Positions 7,729 through 21,564 of a stretch of DNA of 64,000 nucleotides are shown here, piece after piece. Under the pieces are notes generated by a model that was given only the letters and a program-made list of their open reading frames with translations, was not told the origin of the DNA and did no database searches. The stretch covers positions 248,001 to 312,000 of the forward strand of contig NZ_JASCQP010000028.1 of the NCBI RefSeq assembly GCF_030010555.1. The letters are read 5' to 3'. The DNA is from Halomonas rhizosphaerae. GTDB lineage: Bacteria; Pseudomonadota; Gammaproteobacteria; Pseudomonadales; Halomonadaceae. The translations under genes were made by a program, and so were the position numbers. The first letter of the stretch is position 1. Every line of letters starts with the position of its first letter.

Positions 7729-9135
7729 TCAGGATTTGTCGTGGTCCAGTTCCTCGCCCGGCAGGATCTCCTTGCCGTCGAAGTAGTCACGGGCCAGCTT
7801 GAAGACCACCGGCGACAGCAGCGCCAGGGCGATCAGGTTGGGGATGGCCATCATGGCATTGAAGGTGTCGGCCATCAGCCAGATGAAGCCCAGCTGGGCC
7901 ATGGCACCCAGCGGGATTGCCAGCACGAACAGCACCCGGTAGAGCATGATCGATCGGGTACCGAACAGGAACTGGAAGCACTTCTCCCCGTAGAAGGACC
8001 AGCCCAGGATGGTGGTGAAGGCGAACACCGCCAGCGCCAGCGACACGATCTGGTTGCCCATGCCGGGCAGGGCCTCGTCGAAGGAGAGCGCGGTCAGCGA
8101 CGCCCCGGCCTCCCCGGTCTCCCAGACACCCGCGGTCAGGATGACCAGCGCGGTGATGGAGCAGACGATGATGGTGTCGATGAAGGTACCCAGCATGGCG
8201 ATCAGGCCCTGGCGAACCGGGTTCTTGGTCTGGGCCGCGGCGTGGGCGATGGGTGCGCTACCCAGGCCAGCCTCGTTGGAGAAGATGCCGCGGGCCACAC
8301 CGAAGCGGATCGCCGCCATCACCGCCGCGCCGGCGAAGCCGCCCATGGCCGCATGCGGGTTGAAGGCGTAGTAGAAGATCATGCTGAACGCCTCACCGAT
8401 CTGGCCGGCGTTGATCGCCAGCACGACCAGGCCGGCCAGCACGTAGAGGATGCCCATGACCGGCACCAGCTTGCCCGCCACCTTGGCGATACGCTTGATG
8501 CCGCCGAGGATCACGGCCCCGGCCAGCACCATGATCACCACCCCGGTGATCCAGTGCGGCAGGCCGAAGGTGGAGTCCAGGGCATCCGCCACGGAGTTCG
8601 ACTGCACGGTGTTACCGATGCCGAAGGCCGCCACGGCGCCGAAGAAGGCGAAGGCACCGCCCAGCCACAGCCACTTCTTGCCCAGTCCGTTCTTGATGTA
8701 GAACATCGGGCCGCCGACATGGTAGCCGGTGCTGTCGGTCTCGCGGTAACGCACCGCCAGCACCGCCTCGGCGAACTTCGTCGCCATGCCCACCAGGGCC
8801 GTGATCCACATCCAGAACACCGCCCCCGGGCCACCCAGGGCGATGGCGGTGGCCACCCCGGCGATGTTGCCGGTCCCGATGGTGGCGGAGAGCGCCGTCA
8901 TCAAGGCATTGAAGGGCGAGATCTCACCGTCTTCGAGCTTCTCGGCCTTCTTGCCCGGCTCGGGTTTCTTGTCACGCCCCTGCCACATCAGCTTGAAGCC
9001 GGTGCCGAGCTTGCGGATCGGCATCAGCTTCAGGCCGAGCTGCAGGTAGAGGCCCACCCCCAGCAGCAGGATGAGCATCAATGGCCCCCATACCACGCCA
9101 TTGATGGCACCGAAGATACTGTTCAAGGTTTCCAC
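7729..9135 (-). CDS. AGCS-family sodium:alanine/glycine symporter
   Basis: A 468-residue sodium-coupled amino acid importer with about ten membrane segments. Family signatures are INGVVWGPLMLILLLGVGLY at the N-terminus, SATIGTGNIAGVATAI (substrate site), GPMFYIKNGLG, and GIFSNEAGLGSAPIAHAAA. I chose the GTG at 9135: it is preceded by AAGGGAG at the right distance and gives the usual AGCS N-terminus. An in-frame ATG at 9177 would add 14 residues. Co-directional gcvT downstream and divergent gcvHP upstream point to glycine as a physiological substrate. Confidence 0.9.
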   Translation of the reverse strand: METLNSIFGAINGVVWGPLMLILLLGVGLYLQLGLKLMPIRKLGTGFKLMWQGRDKKPEPGKKAEKLEDGEISPFNALMTALSATIGTGNIAGVATAIALGGPGAVFWMWITALVGMATKFAEAVLAVRYRETDSTGYHVGGPMFYIKNGLGKKWLWLGGAFAFFGAVAAFGIGNTVQSNSVADALDSTFGLPHWITGVVIMVLAGAVILGGIKRIAKVAGKLVPVMGILYVLAGLVVLAINAGQIGEAFSMIFYYAFNPHAAMGGFAGAAVMAAIRFGVARGIFSNEAGLGSAPIAHAAAQTKNPVRQGLIAMLGTFIDTIIVCSITALVILTAGVWETGEAGASLTALSFDEALPGMGNQIVSLALAVFAFTTILGWSFYGEKCFQFLFGTRSIMLYRVLFVLAIPLGAMAQLGFIWLMADTFNAMMAIPNLIALALLSPVVFKLARDYFDGKEILPGEELDHDKS

Positions 9136-9646
9136 GAGAGTCTCCCTTAATTCACGCTTGTTGTTGTGACCCGCCATGCGCTTCCGGGCTCGCCTGACCT
9201 CGGGAAAGACGAAATGGCATGGCCGGGCCAGGCTTCGACGAAAGATCGACAGGACGAACGCCTTCACGATAGCGGATCCTGCCACTGATGCACCAGCCCG
9301 ATGAGCCGGGGGAGACACCACAGCGGCACCGCGCAGGATGACGCCGCCTGTTTCCGATCGGAAACGCGGCAAGCCTACTGTCGGCAACGCCTGGGAGCAA
9401 GAGGATGACGCCTGGCATCACCCGTCCGCCTCTCTCTCAGCCTGGATCCCGCCGTCCTGGTCCACGCCGGGCAGCAGCCGTTCCTCCTGCGGGGCCGGTA
9501 CTGGACGAACCGGCTGCGGCGAACCAACCTGTGAACGGGTCGAGGAGCGCCAGACGCCGAACCGACCCGCCGGGAGGACTCGCCAAATGCTGCCAATGGC
9601 GTTAGCATTCGCGGATCCGAAAACCTTTTTCGTATAGGAAATCACG
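9136..9646. promoter_or_regulatory. Divergent control region between symporter-gcvT and gcvHP
   Basis: A 511-base non-coding spacer separates the two halves of the glycine cleavage regulon. It contains a perfect 16-base palindrome (listed separately) and, next to gcvH, a short inverted repeat CGAAAA-CC-TTTTCG-like element at about 9618-9632. I looked for the conserved cores of a glycine riboswitch on both strands and did not find a convincing match. No protein-coding gene is supported here. Confidence 0.5.
9350..9365. promoter_or_regulatory. Perfect 16-bp palindrome, candidate operator
   Basis: GTTTCCGATCGGAAAC reads identically on both strands. It lies in the shared spacer, about 215 bases before the symporter start and 280 before gcvH. 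Dyads of this size are typical of sites for dimeric regulators. Which protein binds is unknown. Confidence 0.45.
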
Positions 9647-10039
9647 ATGAGCTCTATCCCCGCCAACCTGCGCTATGCCGAAAGCCATGAATGGGTCCTC
9701 GACAATGGCGACGGCACCGTGACCATCGGCATCACCGACCATGCCCAGGAGGCGCTGGGCGACGTGGTCTTCGTCGAGCTGCCCGACGTGGGCCGTACCC
9801 TGGCCGTGGGCGACGAGTTCGGCGTCATCGAATCGGTGAAGGCCGCTTCCGACCTCTACGCACCGGTGGCCGGCGAGATCCTCGAGGTCAACGAGACGCT
9901 CGAGGATGCCCCCGAGACCGTCAACGAGTCGCCCTACGAGGATGGCTGGATCATGAAGGTACGCCTCGAGGACGCCAGCGTGCTCGACGACCTGCTCGAC
10001 GCCGACGCCTACCAGGCAATGGCCGCCGCCGAGGAGTGA
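9647..10039 (+). CDS. gcvH: Glycine cleavage system H protein
   Basis: Lipoylated carrier that shuttles the aminomethyl group from P to T protein. The 130-residue protein starts [17 protein letters not shown] and carries the lipoylation motif [16 protein letters not shown], with Lys65 as the lipoyl attachment site; the length equals the family norm. A clear AGGAAA ribosome binding site precedes ATG 9647. gcvP follows 146 bases downstream on the same strand. Confidence 0.97.
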   Translation: MSSIPANLRYAESHEWVLDNGDGTVTIGITDHAQEALGDVVFVELPDVGRTLAVGDEFGVIESVKAASDLYAPVAGEILEVNETLEDAPETVNESPYEDGWIMKVRLEDASVLDDLLDADAYQAMAAAEE

Positions 10040-10185
10040 TCCTCGCCCCTGGCGCCCCCGTCGGGACCGGCCGGATCGTGCCGGCCGCTGGCGCGACGGG
10101 CGCCACGCCCGGCCTCGTCCCTGACGGGGCCGGCCCCCTTCGACGATCCCCGGGGCGAGGCCCCGTCACGCACACAGGGTGTTCC

Positions 10186-13089
<2,904 letters not shown>

Positions 13090-13132
13090 CTGACGGGCAC
13101 GCCGCATTGCCCGCATGCACCAACGCATTGCA

Positions 13133-13157
13133 CAGGCCCCGCCCCCAGCGGGGCCTG
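13133..13157. terminator. Bidirectional terminator between gcvP and lysR
   Basis: A perfect ten-pair GC-rich stem (13133-13142 with 13148-13157) and a five-base loop lie between two convergent genes. There is no long T-run, but position and stability fit a shared terminator. Confidence 0.6.
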
Positions 13158-13163
13158 CTGCGT

Positions 13164-14081
13164 TCAGGCCTCCTGGCGTTCCGGCCCCTCGCCGAAACCG
13201 AAGCGTTCGTGACGGCGCTGCTCGCGATAGCCCTCGAGCAGCCGCACGTAGCGCCGTGGCATCTGCTCGCCGGCACGCATGACCAGATGCAGGGTCTCGT
13301 GGACCGGCTGGTTCAGAGAGAGCTCCTTGACCTGTCGCTGCCAGGGCGAGGTCTCCAGCACCACTCGGGAGACCACGGTGAAGCCGAGCCCGCGCGCCAC
13401 GGCATCCAGCACCATGCTCACCTCGTTGGTAAAGCCCTGGCGCCGGAAGTGGCTCATGGAGCGGAAGTCGGGAAAGTTGGCCTTCAGCAGGGCCCCGGCG
13501 TGATCCTCCCCACCCGAGTAGCTGATGAAGCCGATCCCCATCAGGTCGGCCAGGCCATTGCCGGCGAAGTCCGCCGGCACCACCAGGCAGAGCGGCTCCT
13601 GGTGCCAGGGCTCGCAGTCGAGGTCGGGATGGCGCACGGCCTCGGTGATGATCCCCAGGTCATGACGGCCTCCCAGCACGTCGGCGACGATCTCGCCGTT
13701 GAAGGCGAAGCTGTAGCTCACCGTGAGACCGGGCTGCATCTGCTGCTGGCCGAGGATGAAGGGATAGAGCATCAGGCCGACGCTCCCCGGCGAGGCGAGG
13801 CGGCACTCGCCGCTGTCCAGGCTGTCATCGTCCAGGGAGTGGCGGAACTGCTCGTGCTCGGCGAACAGCTTGAGCGCGTAGTCGTAGGCCCGCCGGCCGG
13901 TCTCGGTGAGGACGAAACGCCTCCCCTGGCGATCCAGCAGCGGCTTGCCGAGGTACTCCTCGAGCTTGCGCACGTGCTGGCTGACCCCGGGCTGGGTCAT
14001 CTCCAGGCGGCGGGCGGTGCGCGTGAAGCTGCCGGTCTCGACCAGGGTGATGAAGGTGCGGAAGTATCGGGCGTTGAACAT
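13164..14081 (-). CDS. LysR family transcriptional regulator
   Basis: A 305-residue regulator. The N-terminal HTH reads MFNARYFRTFITLVETGSFT then TQPGVSQHVRKLEEYLGKPL, and the effector-binding domain spans about residues 90-290. It is convergent with gcvP and divergent from ppnN, with 141 bases between the two start codons. Neither neighbour gives a firm clue to its target; it might regulate itself or ppnN. Its effector is unknown. Confidence 0.87.
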   Translation of the reverse strand: MFNARYFRTFITLVETGSFTRTARRLEMTQPGVSQHVRKLEEYLGKPLLDRQGRRFVLTETGRRAYDYALKLFAEHEQFRHSLDDDSLDSGECRLASPGSVGLMLYPFILGQQQMQPGLTVSYSFAFNGEIVADVLGGRHDLGIITEAVRHPDLDCEPWHQEPLCLVVPADFAGNGLADLMGIGFISYSGGEDHAGALLKANFPDFRSMSHFRRQGFTNEVSMVLDAVARGLGFTVVSRVVLETSPWQRQVKELSLNQPVHETLHLVMRAGEQMPRRYVRLLEGYREQRRHERFGFGEGPERQEA

Positions 14082-14222
14082 GGGGCGTCACGTGGCGGGC
14101 GATGGCCTGGCAGCACGGATTCTACCAGTTCGCCGCAGGGGCCGCAGCGATGCCCGGCCGAGGCGCGGCGTGGTAGCATCGCAGGACGAGCAATGCCGCC
14201 ATGACGACAGGGAACGCCAAGC

Positions 14223-15584
14223 ATGCCCGACACCATTTCCACCACCATCTCGCCGGAAGGCAGCCTCGAGATTCTCTCCCAGCAGGAGGTCGAGCGCCTC
14301 CACGATACCTCCCGGAGCGGCCTGCACGAGCTGCTGCGTAACTGTTCGTTGGCGGTACTCAACTGCGGCAATCCCACCGATGATGGCCTGGCCCTGCTCG
14401 AGACCTATCGGGACTTCGACATCGAGGTGCTGCAGCAGGACCGCGGGGTTCGCCTCAAGATTACCAACGCCCCCGCCGAGGCCTTCGTCGACGGCAAGAT
14501 GATCCGCGGCATCCGCGAGCACCTCTCCGCGGTGCTGCGCGACATCGTCTACGTCTACAACGAGATCCAGACCCGCCACCGTTTCGACCTGCGGACCGCC
14601 GAGGGCACCACCAACGCGGTCTTCCATATCCTGCGCAAGGCCGGGACCCTCAAGCCGGGACGCGACCCCAGCCTGGTCGTCTGCTGGGGCGGCCACTCTA
14701 TCTCCCGCGAGGAGTACGACTACACCAAGTCCGTCGGCTACCACCTGGGGCTTCGTGAGCTGGACATCTGCACCGGCTGCGGCCCCGGCGCCATGAAGGG
14801 GCCCATGAAGGGCGCCAACGTGGCCCATGCCAAGCAGCGTCGCACCCAGGGACGCTACCTGGGGGTCTCGGAGCCCGGCATCATCGCTGCCGAGGCGCCC
14901 AACCCCATCGTCAACGAGCTGGTGGTGATGCCCGACATCGAGAAACGCCTCGAGGCGTTCGTGCGCCTGGGCCACGGCATCATCGTCTTCCCGGGCGGCG
15001 TGGGCACTGCCGAGGAGATCCTCTACCTGCTGGGGATCCTGCTGCACCCGGACAATGCCGACATGGCGCTGCCGGTGATCCTTACCGGGCCCGCCGACTC
15101 TGCCGACTATTTCAGGCGCATCGACGAGTTCCTGGTCTACACCCTGGGCGAGGAGGTGCGCCGGCTCTACCGCATTGTCGTCGACGACGCCGTCGAGGTC
15201 GCCCGCACCATGCGCAAAAACATCGACGCGGTGACCGAGTATCGCCGCAGCCGCCAGGACGCCTTCTACTACAACTGGCGACTCACCGTGGCCCGGGACT
15301 TCCAGGAGCCCTTCGAGCCCACCCACGAGGCCATGGCCGGCCTGGCACTCCACCAGGAGCAGCCGGTCCACGAACTGGCCGCCAATCTGCGCCGCGCCTT
15401 CTCGGGCATCGTCGCCGGCAACGTCAAGGAGAAGGGTATCCGCGCGATCGAGGCCCATGGCCCCTTCCGCCTGCACGCCGAACCGGAGCTGATGGCCCGC
15501 CTCGACGAGCTGCTCGCCTCCTTCGTCGATCAGGGCCGCATGAAGCTCGCCGGGGACTACGTGCCCTGCTATACGCTGGGCTAG
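14223..15584 (+). CDS. ppnN: Pyrimidine/purine nucleotide 5'-monophosphate nucleosidase
   Basis: Cleaves the N-glycosidic bond of nucleoside monophosphates to base and ribose 5-phosphate; in E. coli (PpnN/YgdH) the enzyme is stimulated by (p)ppGpp. The 453-residue protein matches the family along its length: N-terminal [38 protein letters not shown], the LOG-type core [16 protein letters not shown], and [15 protein letters not shown]. The stop codon's last base is the first base of a heptamer tandem repeat. The gene is monocistronic. Confidence 0.92.
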   Translation: MPDTISTTISPEGSLEILSQQEVERLHDTSRSGLHELLRNCSLAVLNCGNPTDDGLALLETYRDFDIEVLQQDRGVRLKITNAPAEAFVDGKMIRGIREHLSAVLRDIVYVYNEIQTRHRFDLRTAEGTTNAVFHILRKAGTLKPGRDPSLVVCWGGHSISREEYDYTKSVGYHLGLRELDICTGCGPGAMKGPMKGANVAHAKQRRTQGRYLGVSEPGIIAAEAPNPIVNELVVMPDIEKRLEAFVRLGHGIIVFPGGVGTAEEILYLLGILLHPDNADMALPVILTGPADSADYFRRIDEFLVYTLGEEVRRLYRIVVDDAVEVARTMRKNIDAVTEYRRSRQDAFYYNWRLTVARDFQEPFEPTHEAMAGLALHQEQPVHELAANLRRAFSGIVAGNVKEKGIRAIEAHGPFRLHAEPELMARLDELLASFVDQGRMKLAGDYVPCYTLG

Positions 15585-15653
15585 GAACAAGGAACAAGGA
15601 ACAAGGAACAAGGAACAAGGAACAAGGGGCAAGGGGCAAGGGGCAAGGGGCAA
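15584..15653. repeat. Heptamer tandem repeat array
   Basis: Ten heptamers in direct tandem: six copies of GGAACAA (15584-15625) then four copies of GGGGCAA (15626-15653). The first base is the last base of the ppnN stop codon. The following 70 bases still contain scattered related words (for example CTTGTGACTTG and TTGAACCTTG), as if an older array had decayed. The period is a multiple of seven, not three, so it would shift frame if it expanded in a gene. Confidence 0.95.
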
Positions 15654-15745
15654 GTACTGTGCGCCCACACTCTGACAGGCTACAAGGCTGTCTTTGTAGG
15701 GTTTCCTTGTGACTTGCTCCTTGAACCTTGTAGCTGGGGCCGAGT

Positions 15746-16111
15746 TCAGCGAGGCACCCTGACCCACAGCCCCAGGGCATGCAGCAGCAGCCCCAGCGTG
15801 GCGCCGTGAGAGAGCAGCAGTTCCCAGCCGAAGAAGTCACTGGTCAGGGCGTGCCAGGCCGCCATCACGATCAGCCCCACGCCCAGGCAGAGCCCCAGTC
15901 GACGCAACAGCGCGGGAAGGCGCGAGCGCGCCTCGCCCGGGAGCAGCCGCCACTGCAGTACGCTCACCACGGCCACCACCGCCAGTGCCATCAGCATCAG
16001 CGACAGCCGCGTCTCGTGCCCTCCGGCCAGGTAGCGTGGCAAGGTCGCCAGCATCAACGTCCCGAGCCCCAGCAGCAGGCTGAGGCGCTCCGCTGTCGGC
16101 GTCGCCCCCAC
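15746..16111 (-). CDS. Hypothetical four-helix membrane protein
   Basis: A 121-residue protein with four predicted membrane segments (about residues 8-26, 38-54, 69-87 and 95-117) and short polar loops. I do not recognise a family. It begins with a GTG immediately after mioC, with stop and start only one base apart, so the two are likely co-translated. The C-terminus is rich in Leu, His and Gly. A link to the flavodoxin's redox role is possible but only inferred from adjacency. Confidence 0.6.
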   Translation of the reverse strand: MGATPTAERLSLLLGLGTLMLATLPRYLAGGHETRLSLMLMALAVVAVVSVLQWRLLPGEARSRLPALLRRLGLCLGVGLIVMAAWHALTSDFFGWELLLSHGATLGLLLHALGLWVRVPR

Positions 16112-16112
16112 G

Positions 16113-16577
16113 TCAGGCCACCTTCAGCTGCTGGACATCGATCCACTGTTCGACCCAGGGCAGGGCCTCGTCGTCCGCCATGAAGGTCTCCATGGCATCC
16201 ACCTCGAGGCGCTCACCGAGGCGCTGTGCCCCCTGTCCCTCGAGCAGCTCGTCAAGATAGCGCCCCGCGCCACAGAAGGTGTCGCCGTAGGAGCTGTCGC
16301 CCAGGGCGATGAGGCCGTAACGGAGTCCGGCGAGGCCGGGACTCTGCTCCTCGAGGTCCCGGGCGAAGGGCACGATGTTGCCGGGCAGGTCGCCGCTGCC
16401 GGTGGTCGAGACGCAGAACAGCGCCAGGTCGGTGGGCGAGCCGATGAGGTCGTCGAGGGTCGGCTGGTCGAAGATGGCCACCTCGTACCCGGCCTCCTCG
16501 AACAGCGGCTTGACCTGCTCGGCGACGTCCAGGGCACCGCCATACATGGTACCTACGAAGATCTTGAGCATGGGCAT
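16113..16577 (-). CDS. mioC: Flavodoxin-domain protein, MioC-like
   Basis: A 154-residue short-chain flavodoxin expected to bind FMN. The phosphate-binding loop is GTMYGGALDVA near residues 9-19, and later FMN-contact segments are CVSTTGSGDLPGN (residues 55-67) and ALGDSSYGDTFCGAG (about 91-105). Size and motif spelling agree with MioC/YqcA-type flavodoxins, which in E. coli serve biotin synthase or related redox steps. A second ATG three residues in (MLKIFVG) is an equally possible start. Confidence 0.83.
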   Translation of the reverse strand: MPMLKIFVGTMYGGALDVAEQVKPLFEEAGYEVAIFDQPTLDDLIGSPTDLALFCVSTTGSGDLPGNIVPFARDLEEQSPGLAGLRYGLIALGDSSYGDTFCGAGRYLDELLEGQGAQRLGERLEVDAMETFMADDEALPWVEQWIDVQQLKVA

Positions 16578-16711
16578 GTCATGGATTTACCTGAGGATTT
16601 CGGTCGGATATTAACATGGGGGTGCGGCATGGGGCCACGCCCTGGGGCCTGCAGTGCCGCCTAAGCCCGAGTATAATGGTCGGATTTCCCTGAGGCATGC
16701 ACGGAGGCATC

Positions 16712-16921
16712 ATGCAGCAGACCTTCGAGACCTGGATCACACCGTTCATGATCGGCGGCCTGATCCTCTTCATGTGCTTCATCATCTGGGACCTGGCGAA
16801 GAAGTCCCAGGCCGGCCGCTTCGGCACCATCATGCTGTTCGTGGTGCTGGGTGCCGGGATGCTGGGCTATGTCCTGAAGGTGGTCATCACCTGGATGCTG
16901 GAGAACGGCAACGGCGTGTGA
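16712..16921 (+). CDS. DUF2788 small membrane protein
   Basis: A 69-residue protein with two membrane helices (about residues 9-27 and 40-60) linked by the polar segment DLAKKSQAGRFG. The sequence fits the DUF2788 family of uncharacterised gammaproteobacterial proteins. ATG 16712 is chosen because CGGAGG lies seven bases upstream; an in-frame upstream ATG lacks such a site. The gene is divergent from mioC and convergent with ihfA, with a strong palindromic terminator after it. Confidence 0.75.
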   Translation: MQQTFETWITPFMIGGLILFMCFIIWDLAKKSQAGRFGTIMLFVVLGAGMLGYVLKVVITWMLENGNGV

Positions 16922-16947
16922 CGAGACGCCGGGCACCGTCGACGAAA

Positions 16948-16971
16948 AACGCCACTCCGCGGAGTGGCGTT
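16948..16971. terminator. Bidirectional rho-independent terminator
   Basis: A perfect 24-base palindrome (centre CCGCGG) is flanked by AAAAA on the left and TTCTT on the right, so it can act as a terminator for the DUF2788 gene on the plus strand and ihfA on the minus strand. Confidence 0.85.
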
Positions 16972-16991
16972 CTTGATGGACGGCAAGGGGG

Positions 16992-17294
16992 TCAGTGGGA
17001 CTCGCCGCGGTACCCCTCGACCTGGCTCTTGAGCTTCTGGCCGGGCCGGAAGGTGACCACCCGCCGCGCCGAGATCGGGATCTCCTCGCCGGTCTTGGGG
17101 TTGCGACCGGGTCGTTCACGCTTGTCGCGCAGGTCGAAGTTGCCGAAGCCCGAGAGCTTGACCTGCTCGTTCTCGCGAAGGCAGCCGCGTATCTCCTCGA
17201 AGAAGGCCTCCACCATGGACTTCGCCTCGCGCTTGGAGAGGCCCAATTCCGCGTGCAGATGTTCGGCCAGTTCCGCCTTGGTCAACGCACCCAT
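16992..17294 (-). CDS. ihfA: Integration host factor subunit alpha
   Basis: Alpha subunit of the IHF heterodimer that bends DNA sharply at specific sites. The 100-residue protein starts [20 protein letters not shown] and has the DNA-binding arm segment [24 protein letters not shown] split by the conserved RPGRNPKTG. It is the last gene of the thrS-infC-rpmI-rplT-pheST-ihfA operon, exactly as in E. coli. ATG 17294 is preceded by GAGGA at the proper distance, 50 bases after the pheT stop. Confidence 0.95.
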   Translation of the reverse strand: MGALTKAELAEHLHAELGLSKREAKSMVEAFFEEIRGCLRENEQVKLSGFGNFDLRDKRERPGRNPKTGEEIPISARRVVTFRPGQKLKSQVEGYRGESH

Positions 17295-17344
17295 GTTGTC
17301 GTCCTCATGGCGCTGGTCCTGCCGATCGACGAGACGCCCAGGCC

Positions 17345-19723
17345 TCATGCGCGCAACTCCGCCCCCAGATGCTGACGTGACTCCGCGACGATGGCATCAA
17401 CCAACTGATTGATTTCCTCGTCATTAAGCGTGCGCGAAGGATGCTGCCAGGTCAAGCCCAGGGCCACGCTCTTGAGGCCTTCCGGCACCCCCTTGCCCTG
17501 GTAGACATCGAACAGGTGAGACTCCACCAGCCACTCGCCGGCCTGGGCCCGGATGGTGTCGAGCAGCGACTGCACCGGCAGCCCCTCCTCGACCAGGAAG
17601 GCCAGGTCGCGGCGCACCTCGGGATGGCGTGAGAGCGGCGTGAAGGCCGGCACCCGGCCCTGGGTCAGGGCATCGAGGCGCACCTCGAAGAGCAGCGCGT
17701 CGACCTTGAGGCCAAGCCTGGCGCGCACCGCGGGGTGCAGGGTGCCGATCCAGCCGGCCTCCTCACCGCGATGCAGGAGGCGGGCGCACTGGCCGGGATG
17801 CAGGGCCGGGTGCTCGCCGGGCTCGAAGCGCCAGGCCTGGGGCTCGCCGAGGGCCAGCAGGCTTTCCAGGTCCCCCTTGAGGTCGAAGAAGTCGACCGGC
17901 TCCCTGCCGCCGGTCCAGCCCTCCGGCTCGCGAGGACCGCAGACCAGCGCGCCGAGCATCGGGGTCTGGTGCAGGTGATCGAGCTCGCCACGAAAGGTGA
18001 GGCCGGTCTCGAACAGTCGCACCCGGTCCTGCTGGCGGTTGAGGTTGTGCTGCAGGGCCCGCACCAGGCCGGGAAAGAGGCTCGCGCGCATCACCGAGAG
18101 ATCGCTGGAGATGGGGTTGGCCAGCGTCGGCGATACCGCCTCGGGATGCAGCGCCTGCTGCAGCTCGGGGGCGACGAAGCTGTAGGTCACGGCCTCCTGG
18201 TAGCCGCGCGCGACCATCTGGCGCCGCAGCCGCGCCAGCGGCGTGTGCGCCTCGTGGGCCGGGCGCAGGGCCAGGCGGACCAGGGGGCGGCGCACCGGCA
18301 GGCGATTGTAGCCGTGGATGCGCGCCACCTCCTCGATCAGGTCCTCCTCGATGGCGATGTCGAAGCGCCAGCTCGGGACCCGCACGGTCCAGCCCTGCCC
18401 GGAGGCCTCGACCGCCAGGCCGAGGCGCTCGAGGATCTCGGTGACCTCGCCACGGGGGAGCGACTTGCCAAGCGCCTGCTCCAGGCGAGACGCCCGCAGG
18501 GTCGCCTCACGGCCGCCCGGCAGATGGTCAACGCTCGCCACCTCGACCAGCGGCCCCGGCTCGCCACCGGTGATCGCCAGCAGCAGGGCGGTGGCCCGCT
18601 CGGCGGCCTCGCGGGCCAGGCAGGGGTCGACACCGCGCTCGAAGCGGTGCGAGGCGTCGGTGTGCAGGCCATAGGCGCGCGCCTGGCCGGCGATCGCCAA
18701 CGGCGAGAAGAAGGCCGACTCGAGGAAGATGTCGCGGGTCTCGAGGCTCACGCCGGAGTGCTCGCCACCCATGACGCCGGCGATGGCCAGCGGGCCCCGC
18801 TCGTCGGCGATGACCAGCGTGGAGCCGTCCAGGGTGATCTCCTGGCCGTCGAGCAGCACCAGGCGCTCCCCCTCCCGTGCCAGCCGCACGACCACGCTAC
18901 CGTGCAGGTTGGCGCGATCGAAGGCATGCAGCGGCTGGCCCAGTTCGAGCATCACGTAGTTGGTGACATCCACCACCGGGTCGATGGAGCGGATGCCGCT
19001 GCGGCGCAGCCGTTCGACCATCCACAGCGGGGTCTCGGCGGTGACGTCGACGCCCTTGATGAGGCGGCCGATGTAGCGCGGACAGTGCTCGGCGTCCTCG
19101 ACGCGCACCGGGAAGGTCTCCTCGACGGTGGGCGCCACGGGGGCCAGGTCGGGGCCCGAGACGGCCAGGCGGTTGAGCACCCCGACCTCGCGGGCCAGCC
19201 CCTTGAGGCTCAGGCAGTCCCCGCGGTTCGGCGTCAGGTCCACCTCGATGGTGTGGTCGTCGAGGCCCATGTAGTCACGGAACCCCTCGCCGACCGGCGC
19301 GCCGGGGGGCAGCACGAGGATCCCCGCGGAGGTCTCCTCCTCGAGGCCCAGCTCGGAGGCCGAGCAGATCATGCCGCGGGACTCGACACCGCGCAGCCGA
19401 GCCTGCTTGATCGTGAAGTCACCGGGCAGAACCGCACCGACCCGGGCGAAGGGCACCTTCTGCCCCACGGCCACATTGGGCGCCCCGCATACCACCTGGA
19501 CGGGCTCGCCACTGCCGTCGTCGACCCGGCAGACATTGAGCTTGTCGGCATCGGGATGGGGCTCCTTGCCGACCACCTCCGCCACGACGACCTCGCTGAA
19601 GGCGGCGGCCACCGGGTCCACGGCATCGACTTCCAGGCCGGCCATGGTGATCTGGTCGGCCAGGGCCTGGGTGGAGAGCGCCGGCGAGACCCAGTCACGC
19701 AGCCACTGTTCGGAAAATTTCAT
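17345..19723 (-). CDS. pheT: Phenylalanine-tRNA ligase beta subunit
   Basis: Beta subunit of the alpha2-beta2 enzyme, 792 residues (E. coli 795). The order is an N-terminal tRNA-binding EMAP-like domain ([21 protein letters not shown] near residues 47-67), the B3/B4 editing domain (FERGVDPCL), B5, and the C-terminal anticodon-binding FDX-ACB domain ([14 protein letters not shown] onward). ATG 19723 gives the standard start [17 protein letters not shown]. It lies 34 bases after pheS in the same operon. Confidence 0.97.
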   Translation of the reverse strand: MKFSEQWLRDWVSPALSTQALADQITMAGLEVDAVDPVAAAFSEVVVAEVVGKEPHPDADKLNVCRVDDGSGEPVQVVCGAPNVAVGQKVPFARVGAVLPGDFTIKQARLRGVESRGMICSASELGLEEETSAGILVLPPGAPVGEGFRDYMGLDDHTIEVDLTPNRGDCLSLKGLAREVGVLNRLAVSGPDLAPVAPTVEETFPVRVEDAEHCPRYIGRLIKGVDVTAETPLWMVERLRRSGIRSIDPVVDVTNYVMLELGQPLHAFDRANLHGSVVVRLAREGERLVLLDGQEITLDGSTLVIADERGPLAIAGVMGGEHSGVSLETRDIFLESAFFSPLAIAGQARAYGLHTDASHRFERGVDPCLAREAAERATALLLAITGGEPGPLVEVASVDHLPGGREATLRASRLEQALGKSLPRGEVTEILERLGLAVEASGQGWTVRVPSWRFDIAIEEDLIEEVARIHGYNRLPVRRPLVRLALRPAHEAHTPLARLRRQMVARGYQEAVTYSFVAPELQQALHPEAVSPTLANPISSDLSVMRASLFPGLVRALQHNLNRQQDRVRLFETGLTFRGELDHLHQTPMLGALVCGPREPEGWTGGREPVDFFDLKGDLESLLALGEPQAWRFEPGEHPALHPGQCARLLHRGEEAGWIGTLHPAVRARLGLKVDALLFEVRLDALTQGRVPAFTPLSRHPEVRRDLAFLVEEGLPVQSLLDTIRAQAGEWLVESHLFDVYQGKGVPEGLKSVALGLTWQHPSRTLNDEEINQLVDAIVAESRQHLGAELRA

Positions 19724-19757
19724 GACGTATCCTGTGTTCTGCTTATCCGGGGGTCGA

Positions 19758-20840
<1,083 letters not shown>

Positions 20841-20892
20841 TCATGGTCCGGCCTCTCGGCGTGCGCCGTGGCCGGCCAAGGGTCGACGTCCC

Positions 20893-21246
20893 TTACTGGG
20901 CAGCCTTGGCCTTCTCGACGATGGCGGCAAAGGCAGCCTTCTCGTGAACGGCCAGATCGGCCAGCACCTTGCGGTCGATCTCGATACCGGCCTTCTTCAG
21001 GCCACCGACGAAACGGCTGTAGGACAGGCCGTGCTGACGGGCACCGGCGTTGATGCGCTGGATCCACAGGGCGCGGAACTGGCGCTTGCGCTGGCGGCGG
21101 TCACGGTACGCGTACTGGCCGGCCTTGATGACGGCCTGCTTGGCCACGCGGAAGACGCGTGAACGGGCACCGTAGTAGCCCTTGGCCTGCTTGAGAATCT
21201 TCTTGTGACGACGACGGGCGACGACACCACGCTTGACACGAGTCAT
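20893..21246 (-). CDS. rplT: 50S ribosomal protein L20
   Basis: A 117-residue ribosomal protein needed early in 50S assembly. The sequence is highly conserved ([54 protein letters not shown]). In E. coli L20 also represses translation of rpmI-rplT; whether the mRNA here keeps that site cannot be judged by eye. It follows rpmI after 36 bases. Confidence 0.98.
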   Translation of the reverse strand: MTRVKRGVVARRRHKKILKQAKGYYGARSRVFRVAKQAVIKAGQYAYRDRRQRKRQFRALWIQRINAGARQHGLSYSRFVGGLKKAGIEIDRKVLADLAVHEKAAFAAIVEKAKAAQ

Positions 21247-21282
21247 GGCTTTCTCCTGACGTTAGAGGGGTTCACCCGGGCG

Positions 21283-21477
21283 TTACAGGTTCGGCAGCAT
21301 GCGCTGCACGAGCTGCTTGTCGGCGTCGTGGATCTGCTTCATCCCACGCAGCTGACGCTTCCGCTTGGTGGACTTCTTGGTCAGGATGTGGCTGCGGAAC
21401 GACTGCTTGTGCTTGAAGCCGTTGGCCGTCTTCTTGAAGCGCTTGGCAGCGCCGCTGTTACTCTTGATTTTCGGCAT
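21283..21477 (-). CDS. rpmI: 50S ribosomal protein L35
   Basis: A 64-residue basic ribosomal protein with the conserved start [20 protein letters not shown] and [20 protein letters not shown]. It lies between infC and rplT in the standard operon order. Confidence 0.98.
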   Translation of the reverse strand: MPKIKSNSGAAKRFKKTANGFKHKQSFRSHILTKKSTKRKRQLRGMKQIHDADKQLVQRMLPNL

Positions 21478-21564
21478 GAGGTTAACTCCGCTCGAGGCTT
21501 TTTCAGAAAATCCGTGGCCGACGGAAGGCCTTCTCGCCTTCCGCCCGTTGGACTGGCCGTCGGA

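Noticed and set aside
9136..9646. Glycine riboswitch
   Set aside because: Only scattered words (CTCTCAG, CTGGACGAACC) resemble the consensus; the paired helices and the conserved core could not be laid out on either strand.
15584..15653. CRISPR array
   Set aside because: Units are seven bases with no spacers.
14088..15767. Long minus-strand frame across ppnN with a repetitive Pro-Cys-Ser-Leu N-terminal part
   Set aside because: It is produced by the heptamer array and the antisense of ppnN.
16661..17119. Minus-strand frame over the DUF2788 gene
   Set aside because: It spans a terminator and overlaps ihfA; composition is that of a shadow frame.
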